A stretch of 5,077 nt of DNA from Herminiimonas sp. Its GTDB lineage: Bacteria; Pseudomonadota; Gammaproteobacteria; Burkholderiales; Burkholderiaceae. Shown here in pieces: positions 1 through 5,077 of this stretch (position 1 is its first letter; each line of letters opens with the position of its first letter). Below the pieces are notes generated by a model. That model saw only the letters and a program-made list of their open reading frames with translations, searched no databases and had not been told where the DNA came from. The position numbers were made by a program, and so were the translations under genes. The stretch covers positions 1-5,077 of the forward strand of contig JACMQD010000406.1 in assembly GCA_014377155.1 (NCBI GenBank), in the 5' to 3' direction.

Positions 1-1
1 G

Positions 2-409
2 ACCATGCTGGTCATGGAATTCCTGAATGGCCATGAATACAGCGTCGATTGCGTGGGTGACCATGGCCGCTTGATTTGTGCCATCCCGCGCAAGAAATCG
101 ATGGTCGTCGGCCAGGGTCAGACCATCGACATGCGCGACGATATCCTCGAGAGCGCGCGCCAGCTTGCAGCGACCTACGGCTTGAACGGCATGTTCAACG
201 TACAGTTCCGGGAAGGTCGTAACGGCCTTGGCCTGCTGGAAATTAACCCGCGCATGTCGGGCGGCATCGCCATGGCATGCATCGCCGGGCCGAACCTGCC
301 GTATCTGGCGCTGACCGGTTTCGATCGCGGGTTCGATAACTTGACGATTGCACCGATCCGCGACGGCATTCGTGTCGGCGAGCTGGCACGCGCGACGGAG
401 CTGCGATGA
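2..409 (+). CDS. ATP-grasp ligase, Ter-operon type, C-terminal part (5' end outside window)
   Basis: The open frame runs in from the left edge, so only the last 135 codons are present; a family member would usually be well over 300 residues. ATP-grasp enzymes use ATP to make an acyl-phosphate that is attacked by an amine or thiol. Two hallmarks are visible: VMEFLNGHEYSVD (fragment residues 4-16), the strand carrying acidic residues near the nucleotide, and LLEINPRMSGG (78-88), in which Glu80 and Asn82 are the expected Mg-ATP ligands. Between them lies FNVQFR (65-70), also typical. The carboxylate-amine ligase-like pattern best fits the ATP-grasp family found in tellurium-resistance (Ter) operons, and the neighbours support that. 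The internal ATG at position 5 is not a credible start because it sits inside the conserved ATP-binding fold. The TGA stop overlaps the next ATG as ATGA, which suggests translational coupling. The acceptor substrate cannot be told from the sequence. Confidence 0.9.
   Translation, partial: TMLVMEFLNGHEYSVDCVGDHGRLICAIPRKKSMVVGQGQTIDMRDDILESARQLAATYGLNGMFNVQFREGRNGLGLLEINPRMSGGIAMACIAGPNLPYLALTGFDRGFDNLTIAPIRDGIRVGELARATELR
397..400 (+). promoter_or_regulatory. Shine-Dalgarno site for the PRTase-TRSP gene
   Basis: GGAG lies 5 bases before the ATG at 406, inside the last codons of the ATP-grasp gene. It supports the ATG at 406 as the start despite the 4-base overlap. Confidence 0.6.
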
Positions 410-1602
410 ACGCGGTGCTGCAATCCGCACCCTCGGCGCCCGCCGAATCCAGGACAGTCGCATTGCCGACAGGTGTGATGGAAATCCGTAGCGCTGCCGG
501 CACATTCAGCCTCGACGCGCTGATCGGTTTTGCGGCCCGCGCCAATGCCAGGCGCGGGTTTTTGTTCGTCAGCAAAGTATTGGGCAAGCACTGGCCGGTT
601 GCGCCGCAGCGAATGCGCGACATTCACGTCGAACTGGCATCGCAAGTGCCGGCCGATCTGCCCGGTCCGGTGGTATTCATTGCGATGGCAGAAACTGCGA
701 TCGGTCTCGGGCAGGGCGTGTTCGAAGCCTGGCTGGATGCTAATCCTGGCTGTCACGCGCTGTTTCTGCATACATCCCGCTATCAGGTGGGCAATACGCC
801 GATCATTGAATTCGAAGAAGCGCATAGCCACGCGCCTCGACAATTCCTGCACATGCCCGCAGATGCCGCGCAACGCGAGCTCTTGCTGCGCGCGCGATCG
901 CTGGTCCTGATCGATGACGAAGCCAGCACCGGCAACACCTTCCTGAACCTGACCGCAGCCTGCCGCGGCTTGAACCCGGCAATTGAACACGTGCATCTGG
1001 CGACGATCACCAACTTCATGGGGCAGGCTGCCAACGACGCACTAACCGCGCGCTTCGGCATCAGCGTGAGTATCGGCGCGGCGCTGAGCGGCGAGTACGT
1101 GTTCACGCCCGGCCAGTTGCAACCGGCATCTGCGGCCGCACAACTGTTCGAAGCGCATGCCGACCGCGGCGCCAACACGGCATTCGGCAGACTTGGCATC
1201 GATCGACGCCTGGCCGTACCGCAAGCGCTGTCCGATCGTCTGTGTGCTGGCATCGGGCCTGGGCAGAGGGTACTCGTTCTGGGCACGGGCGAATTCATGC
1301 ATATGGCCTATTTGCTGGGTCGCGGCCTGGAAGCCGGTGGTATCGACGTCGTGGTGCAATCGACGACGCGCTCGCCGATCCTGCAATGGGGCGCAGTGGC
1401 GCATGCGATCAGGTTCCCCGACAATTACGGTGAAGGCGTCGCCAACTTCATCTACAACGTCGTCCCCGGGCAGTACGACCATGTTTTCATCTGCCACGAA
1501 ACGCCACCCAACGCCGCGCTGAACCAGCTCGCGCATGCGGTCGGTGCTCGCCTGTTCCACTTTTTATCCGAGACTCACATTGAAGAAATTCCTGTTCGTT
1601 GA
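406..1602 (+). CDS. Phosphoribosyltransferase-TRSP domain fusion protein
   Basis: A 398-residue, apparently cytosolic protein with no signal peptide or membrane segment. The N-terminal half (about 27-235) is a type I phosphoribosyltransferase-like domain. RGFLFVSKVLGKHWP (50-64) is a characteristic block of the Ter-linked PRTase_2 family, and VLIDDEASTGNT (167-178) is a canonical PRPP-binding loop with the paired acids Asp170-Asp171 followed by the Thr-Gly turn. The C-terminal part (about 285-395) is a TRSP domain: VLVLGTGEFMHMAYLLG (289-305) and the name-giving TTRSPI (320-325), then a conserved HET segment (364-366). The TRSP domain's role is unknown; it may bind or process the ribosyl-phosphate product. 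The ATG start is supported by a GGAG site 5 bases upstream and by the ATGA overlap with the ATP-grasp gene. Residues 1-25 are Ala/Ser/Pro-rich and probably disordered. Family assignment is from motif recognition; the base transferred, and the direction of the reaction, are not known. Confidence 0.93.
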   Translation: MNAVLQSAPSAPAESRTVALPTGVMEIRSAAGTFSLDALIGFAARANARRGFLFVSKVLGKHWPVAPQRMRDIHVELASQVPADLPGPVVFIAMAETAIGLGQGVFEAWLDANPGCHALFLHTSRYQVGNTPIIEFEEAHSHAPRQFLHMPADAAQRELLLRARSLVLIDDEASTGNTFLNLTAACRGLNPAIEHVHLATITNFMGQAANDALTARFGISVSIGAALSGEYVFTPGQLQPASAAAQLFEAHADRGANTAFGRLGIDRRLAVPQALSDRLCAGIGPGQRVLVLGTGEFMHMAYLLGRGLEAGGIDVVVQSTTRSPILQWGAVAHAIRFPDNYGEGVANFIYNVVPGQYDHVFICHETPPNAALNQLAHAVGARLFHFLSETHIEEIPVR

Positions 1603-2332
1603 TCTTGACGACACCCTGTTCCAGACCCCGGGCAAATGCGTACCTGGAGAGAACCTGCATCCTGCGGCTTATCTGAAGGACGGCTCGGCATGCTCGTATA
1701 CAACGGCGCGCCAACGTGTTTTTCTTGAAACGATGCGCCGGGAAATGACACTGATTCCGACTACCGCGCGCAATCACGACGCGCTGCGCAGGGTCGACTT
1801 GCCTTTTGATAGCTATTCGATCATCGACTACGGCGGCGTCGTCTTGGACCCTGACGGCTCGGTCGACGGCACGTGGCTAGAAACGATGCGCATCGATATG
1901 GCACGCGCGCTCGACGGTTTGCATCAAGCGATGGAAGTCATCGATACGTATTCCGCCAGGGCTGGACTGCCGGGTCGGGCGCGTCTGGTCGAAGACTATG
2001 CGACGCCGTTCTATATCGTCGTCAAGGACCCCGACAAGATGCACGACAGGCTGGAGCAGATCGAACGGGAAGCAATGCAACCGTGGATCGACACCGCAGG
2101 CGGCGACTATTTTATTCACCGCAATGGCAACAACTTGGCCGTGCTGCCGAAATCCTTGAACAAGGCACGCGCAGTCGACTACGTACGCACGCGCCTTGCC
2201 GCCGACCATGGCGAGATCATCACGTTCGGCATGGGCGACAGCAAGTCCGATGCGCGCTTCATGGCCGCCTGCGACTATGCGATCGTCCCGCGCAGTACGC
2301 AGTTGGCCGCATTGACGGTTGCGGCGTTATGA
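1580..2332 (+). CDS. HAD-superfamily phosphatase (Cof/sucrose-phosphatase-like)
   Basis: A soluble hydrolase of about 250 residues that probably removes a phosphate from an intermediate or final product of the operon's pathway. All four HAD motifs are readable, numbering from the TTG at 1580: motif I FVDLDDTLFQT (6-16), with nucleophile Asp8 and general acid Asp10; motif II LIPTTAR (58-64), with Thr61 or Thr62 as phosphate ligand; motif III Lys, probably Lys195 in SLNKARAVDY; motif IV FGMGDSKSDARFM (216-228), with Mg ligands Asp220 and Asp224. The roughly 130-residue insert between motifs II and III is a C2-type cap, as in Cof-like and sucrose-phosphate phosphatases. The start is uncertain. 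TTG 1580 puts motif I at the usual distance from the N terminus (MKKFLFVDLDD) and overlaps the previous gene by 23 bases. GTG 1544 or ATG 1535 would add 12 or 15 residues unlike the family. Neither position has a strong ribosome site, so coupling to the upstream gene is likely. The TGA stop overlaps the next ATG. Confidence 0.88.
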   Translation: MKKFLFVDLDDTLFQTPGKCVPGENLHPAAYLKDGSACSYTTARQRVFLETMRREMTLIPTTARNHDALRRVDLPFDSYSIIDYGGVVLDPDGSVDGTWLETMRIDMARALDGLHQAMEVIDTYSARAGLPGRARLVEDYATPFYIVVKDPDKMHDRLEQIEREAMQPWIDTAGGDYFIHRNGNNLAVLPKSLNKARAVDYVRTRLAADHGEIITFGMGDSKSDARFMAACDYAIVPRSTQLAALTVAAL

Positions 2333-3420
2333 GTTTTTGCGGAAGCTATCGACACGACGATGTCGATTTTCTGCTCAAGCGCCTGCCGCAGCAGCCGTTC
2401 GTCGATATCGTCCGCAAGGAAAAGCTGATCCAGACCGGCGAACGCCACTACAGCGAAATGCTGTCGCCCGAAGCCCTGCCATCGCCGCGCTATTTGACTG
2501 TCTTTCGCGAAGCATATGCCGCCAATCGACGGCAGATGGCACGCGACTGCCTGTCGCTCGCGACGTTGATCGCGGCGCGGCGCACAGGTCCGATCACGCT
2601 GGTGTCGCTGGTGCGGGCCGGCACGCCGGTTGGCGTCATCCTCAAGCACTTGCTGCAAAAGGTAATCGGTCGGGACGTCGTGCACTATTCCGTCTCCATC
2701 ATTCGCGACCGTGGCATCGATACGGTGGCGCTGCAGCATATCCTGCAAAAGGGCCACGCACCTGAGTCTATCGTTTTCATTGATGGCTGGACCGGCAAGG
2801 GCGTGATCTCGCGCGTGTTGACGCAGGCCATCGATGCGTTCAACGAACGACATGGCGTTGCGATCGATGGCGGACTTTACGTCCTGGCCGACCTTGCCGG
2901 AACGGCGGCGTGTGCAGTGTCGTCGGCGGATTACCTCATCCCGTCCAGCATCCTGAACGCGACCGTGTCGGGACTGGTGAGCCGTTCTGTACTGAACGAA
3001 TCCATCGGGGCCGAGGATTTTCATGGTTGCGTGTATTACGAAGAATTCGCCGCACACGACGTCTCGCGCCAATTCGCCGACGGCCTGATCGCCGATGGCA
3101 TCGACCATGCCAAGCGCGATGGTGTGCCGGATACGACGCCAATTGATCGCGATCACGTCGCGTCAATCTCGAAAAAATTCCTCATGACGACAATGGTGCA
3201 GCATGGTATTGTCGATGTCAATTTGATAAAACCTGGGATTGGCGAAGCAACCCGTGTTTTGTTGCGCCGCGTCCCGCGCCTTTTGATCGTGCGCGACCCC
3301 GATGCACCGGATGTGTCACACCTGACGTTGCTCGCAGCTGAAAAATCCGTGCCGGTGATCGTAGACCGCGACTTGCCGTATCAAGCCGTATCGCTCATAG
3401 GGAGTGCCCTCGATGGCTAG
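2329..3420 (+). CDS. StiP-family phosphoribosyltransferase-like protein with C-terminal PELOTA RNA-binding domain
   Basis: A 363-residue protein. The open frame extends leftwards, but the ATG at 2329, in ATGA overlap with the HAD stop, gives the typical family opening MSFCGSYRHDDVDFLLKRL. The N-terminal domain (about 1-265) is PRTase-like: LVSLVRAGTPVGVILKH (91-107), a PRPP-loop equivalent VFIDGWTGKG (149-158), and IPSSILNATVSGLVSRSVLN (204-223). The loop has a single acid (Asp152) followed by Gly-Trp instead of the usual acidic pair, so its chemistry may differ from classic PRTases. The C-terminal domain (about 290-360) starts with IKPGIGEATRVLLRR (300-314) and continues with HLTLLAAEKSVPVI (331-344), the pattern of the PELOTA/L7Ae-like RNA-binding fold. 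Databases often name this family 'cysteine protease StiP'. Cysteines occur at 4, 74, 195 and 234, but I see no recognisable protease Cys-His motif, so the PRTase reading is preferred. No ribosome site is evident; translation is probably coupled to the HAD gene. Confidence 0.9.
   Translation: MSFCGSYRHDDVDFLLKRLPQQPFVDIVRKEKLIQTGERHYSEMLSPEALPSPRYLTVFREAYAANRRQMARDCLSLATLIAARRTGPITLVSLVRAGTPVGVILKHLLQKVIGRDVVHYSVSIIRDRGIDTVALQHILQKGHAPESIVFIDGWTGKGVISRVLTQAIDAFNERHGVAIDGGLYVLADLAGTAACAVSSADYLIPSSILNATVSGLVSRSVLNESIGAEDFHGCVYYEEFAAHDVSRQFADGLIADGIDHAKRDGVPDTTPIDRDHVASISKKFLMTTMVQHGIVDVNLIKPGIGEATRVLLRRVPRLLIVRDPDAPDVSHLTLLAAEKSVPVIVDRDLPYQAVSLIGSALDG
3399..3404 (+). promoter_or_regulatory. Shine-Dalgarno site for the lyase gene
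   Basis: AGGGAG ends 8 bases before the ATG at 3413. It decides the start: the in-frame GTG at 3404 overlaps the last base of this motif and could not use it. Confidence 0.65.
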
Positions 3421-4351
3421 GATAAAAACGCTCGGCGCATCGCTGTATGTGCCGGCCACCCATAAGGATCTGCAGCAGATTGCAGACGGCACGCTACTCG
3501 GCGCGCTGCGCTCTGTCATCTTCTGTACCGAAGATGCGGTGGCCGACAGCGAGCTCAGCTATGCACTGTTCAACCTGTCATTGGTGCTGCAGCAAATGGT
3601 CGAGCGGCCGGCCACCGAACGCTTCGTGCGGGTGCGCAATCCGGAGGTCATGAAGCGGGTGCTTGCCATGCCGGGCGCCGACAAGCTGACGGGTTTCGTA
3701 CTGCCCAAGACCACTCGGCACAATTTCGATAGTTACTTTCAGCAGATTCGCAAGACGCAGTTCATGCTGATGCCGACGCTGGAAACCGCCGAGGTATTCG
3801 ACGAAGCCGAAATGAAGTTGTTTCGACAGTGCCTGGAGCGGCCCGGTGTGCGCGACCACGTTTTGGCGCTACGCATTGGCGGCAACGATTTGCTGGCGCT
3901 GCTCGGCATGCGTCGTCCGCGCAGCATGACGATCTATCGCACGCCGCTTGGCCCGGTGATTTCAAGGCTGGTGACGACCTTCCGGCCTTACGGATTCGTG
4001 TTGACGGCACCGGTGTTCGAGCATCTCGACAATCCGGCGCTGCTGTCCCAGGAAGTTGAGGAAGATCTGGCCCACGGCATGGTTGGCAAGACCGCCATCC
4101 ATCCCAGCCAGGTCGCACTGATCGAGCGCCACTACCGTGTTCAGCGCACCGATGTCGAGGTCGCGCTGCGCATCATGGACGAAGCCAGTCCCGCCGTATT
4201 CAAGATGCACGATTCGATGTGCGAAGTCGCCACCCATCGCGCCTGGGCGCACGGCGTGGTTGAGCAGGCGCGCATCTTTGGCATACAACATGCTGGCGAC
4301 GACCTCGGCATCGTCGCCGTACCCACCTTGCAACAGGCTCAACCAACATAA
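3413..4351 (+). CDS. HpcH/HpaI-CitE-like C-C bond lyase of Ter operons
   Basis: A 312-residue TIM-barrel enzyme related to citrate lyase beta subunit and HpcH/HpaI aldolases, which cleave or form carbon-carbon bonds in 2-oxo or acyl substrates with a divalent metal. Barrel strand motifs appear in order: LGASLYVPATH (7-17), FCTEDAV (37-43), FVRVRNP (71-77) with the conserved Arg, GFVLPKT (94-100) with the strand-end Lys, LMPTLET (119-125) with Glu124 as expected metal ligand, LRIGGNDLL (153-161) with Asp159 as the second probable ligand, and VGKTAIHPSQV (224-234), the CitE-like GK..IHP block. The extended C terminus (about 240-312) continues the Ter-specific C-C_Bond_Lyase family. ATG 3413 is preferred over in-frame GTG 3404 because AGGGAG is correctly spaced before it and MARIKTLGASLYVP matches the family opening. 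It overlaps the StiP-family gene by 8 bases. In this operon it probably supplies or trims a carbon unit of the product; the substrate is unknown, and it is unlikely to be a true citrate lyase because no alpha or acyl-carrier subunit is nearby. Confidence 0.9.
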   Translation: MARIKTLGASLYVPATHKDLQQIADGTLLGALRSVIFCTEDAVADSELSYALFNLSLVLQQMVERPATERFVRVRNPEVMKRVLAMPGADKLTGFVLPKTTRHNFDSYFQQIRKTQFMLMPTLETAEVFDEAEMKLFRQCLERPGVRDHVLALRIGGNDLLALLGMRRPRSMTIYRTPLGPVISRLVTTFRPYGFVLTAPVFEHLDNPALLSQEVEEDLAHGMVGKTAIHPSQVALIERHYRVQRTDVEVALRIMDEASPAVFKMHDSMCEVATHRAWAHGVVEQARIFGIQHAGDDLGIVAVPTLQQAQPT

Positions 4352-4353
4352 GG
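4350..4353 (+). promoter_or_regulatory. Weak Shine-Dalgarno site for the TerD-family gene
   Basis: AAGG overlaps the lyase TAA stop and lies 10 bases before ATG 4364. The match is short and the spacing at the long end, so it is a candidate only. No promoter-like spacing fits in the 12-base gap. Confidence 0.35.
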
Positions 4354-4363
4354 CTTGCCCATC

Positions 4364-5077
4364 ATGACCGATTTTGCACGTGGACAAAAAGGAAAACTGG
4401 CTGACATGGGGTGCGCCGGCGCATTCCCGATCGTCATCAGCATGGCCGCCAATGGCATGGATGTCGATATCGCCTGTTTTGGCCTGGACGCCAACGAAAA
4501 ACTCTCGGACGACCGCTACATGGTTTTTTTCAACCAGAAGACCTGTCCCGGCGGTGGCGTCACGCTCGACATCGGCAACGGCCAGTCGACCTTCACTACC
4601 GACGTTTCGCGCCTGCCGGACTCGATCCATAAGCTGGTATTTGCGGCCTCGATCGGCGGCGAAGGCACCATGGGCAAGCTGGGTGCGAGCTCGCTGCAGC
4701 TCGGCAGCACCACGTTCAATTTTTCCGGGACGGATTTTCAGAACGAGAAAGCCGTGATCGTGGGCGAAGTCTACAAGCGCGACGGCATCTGGCGATTCGG
4801 CGCCGTGGGCCAGGGATTCAATGGCGGCCTGTCAGCCTTGCTCAAGCATTTTGGCGGTACCGAGGCGGAAACGTCGCCGGCTGCCGCATCGGCATCTGCG
4901 CCCGCACCGGCACCAGCGCCCCCACTGGAAGCGAAGAAAGTATCGCTGTCCAAAGTCACGCTAGAAAAGCGCGGTGACAAGATTTCGCTTGAAAAGGCCG
5001 GTAACAAAGGCTTTGGTCGCATCCGCGTCAACCTGAACTGGAACCAGGCTGCGATGCCGGTCGCAGAACCCAAGAAA
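4364..5077 (+). CDS. TerD-family stress/tellurium-resistance protein with a second Ter-type domain (3' end outside window)
   Basis: An open frame of 238 codons from ATG 4364 runs off the right edge without a stop. Residues 5-165 form a TerD-type beta-sandwich domain: MDVDIACFGLDANEKLSDDRY (32-52) carries Asp33, Asp35, Asp42 and Asp49/50, matching the first Ca-binding segment of TerD; FFNQKTCPGGGVTL (55-68), LVFAASIGGEGTM (91-103) and GEVYKRDGIWRFGAVGQGF (134-152) complete the fold. The acidic GDNLTGEGDGDDE-like loop of classical TerD is absent; the short DIGNGQSTFTTD (69-80) stands in its place. An Ala/Pro/Ser-rich linker (171-188) leads into VSLSKVTLEKRGDKISLEK (193-211) and RIRVNLNWNQ (219-228), which looks like the beginning of a second TerD/TerA-type domain. 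Lying 12 bases after the lyase gene, it ties the metabolic operon to the Ter stress system. The start ATG has only a weak AAGG 10 bases upstream, overlapping the lyase stop. Whether the full protein is a TerD-TerD, TerD-TerA or other fusion cannot be seen here. Confidence 0.9.
   Translation, partial: MTDFARGQKGKLADMGCAGAFPIVISMAANGMDVDIACFGLDANEKLSDDRYMVFFNQKTCPGGGVTLDIGNGQSTFTTDVSRLPDSIHKLVFAASIGGEGTMGKLGASSLQLGSTTFNFSGTDFQNEKAVIVGEVYKRDGIWRFGAVGQGFNGGLSALLKHFGGTEAETSPAAASASAPAPAPAPPLEAKKVSLSKVTLEKRGDKISLEKAGNKGFGRIRVNLNWNQAAMPVAEPKK
4874..4927 (+). other. Ala/Pro/Ser-rich linker coding segment in the TerD-family gene
   Basis: The segment encodes residues 171-188 of the TerD-family protein, including SAPAPAPAPP. 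It is low-complexity, built from GCN and CCN codons, and joins two Ter-type domains. It marks the domain boundary and would be flexible in the protein. Confidence 0.75.

Noticed and set aside
175..996. Long reverse-strand open frame (273 codons)
   Set aside because: It is antisense to the ATP-grasp and PRTase-TRSP genes, both of which show clear protein motifs. The translation is rich in Arg, Cys, His and Gln with no recognisable family, as expected for a shadow frame in high-GC DNA.
1873..2328. Possible 152-residue N-terminal extension of the StiP-family protein
   Set aside because: The extension lies in a shadow frame of the HAD gene and is Arg-rich; the conserved family opening begins exactly at ATG 2329.
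2275..3156. Long reverse-strand open frame (293 codons)
   Set aside because: It lies opposite the StiP-family gene, its composition is Arg/His/Gln-rich, and no motif or ribosome site supports it.
3404..3412. GTG start three codons upstream for the lyase
   Set aside because: It overlaps the AGGGAG ribosome site that is correctly spaced for ATG 3413, and the family N terminus begins at the ATG.
4352..4363. Promoter or terminator between the lyase and TerD genes
   Set aside because: The gap is only 12 bases, with no hairpin plus T-run and no room for -35/-10 elements.
3962..4630. Reverse-strand open frame (222 codons) spanning the lyase-TerD junction
   Set aside because: Both overlapping + strand genes are strongly supported by motifs, and the reverse translation shows no family features.
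4374..4757. Forward open frame of 127 codons in another frame than TerD
   Set aside because: It is an Arg/Ser/Pro-rich shadow; the frame starting at 4364 carries the TerD motifs.
4771..5073. Reverse-strand open frame with a Gly/Ala/Asp-rich run
   Set aside because: The run is the antisense of the Ala/Pro linker in the TerD-family gene, so it is a composition artefact.

Overview
The window is a tightly packed, one-direction gene block on the + strand from a high-GC bacterium. GC is roughly 60% by hand count of sampled lines, and local dips are described below. The GC level, codon choice and overlapping gene style fit a betaproteobacterium (Burkholderiales, perhaps Oxalobacteraceae). That assignment is inference only, because the window holds no rRNA or other taxonomic marker.

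Layout, left to right: (1) the C-terminal part of an ATP-grasp ligase, cut by the left edge (2-409); (2) a phosphoribosyltransferase fused to a TRSP domain (406-1602); (3) a HAD phosphatase of the Cof/sucrose-phosphatase type (about 1580-2332); (4) a second phosphoribosyltransferase-like protein, called 'cysteine protease StiP family' in many databases, fused to a C-terminal PELOTA-type RNA-binding domain (2329-3420); (5) a HpcH/HpaI-CitE-like TIM-barrel C-C bond lyase (3413-4351); (6) a TerD-family protein with an Ala/Pro-rich linker and the beginning of a second Ter-type domain, cut by the right edge (4364-5077). The first four junctions overlap by 4, about 23, 4 and 8 bases. The last has a 12-base gap. 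There is no intergenic space for a promoter or terminator, so this looks like the inside of one operon whose promoter lies to the left and which continues to the right.

This gene set matches the 'Ter-associated biosynthetic module' recognised by comparative genomics (Anantharaman, Iyer and Aravind, on Ter-dependent stress response systems). In that proposal the ATP-grasp, the two PRTases, the HAD phosphatase and the lyase together make a nucleoside-like metabolite linked to the tellurite/stress Ter proteins. A plausible division of labour is that the PRTases make or rearrange a ribosyl-phosphate product, the lyase supplies or trims a carbon unit, the ATP-grasp makes an amide or peptide-like bond, and the HAD enzyme removes a phosphate. 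To my knowledge neither the product nor the step order is established, and this is the most interesting aspect of the window. I see no RNA genes, CRISPR arrays, insertion sequences or attachment sites, and no non-coding stretch longer than 12 bases.
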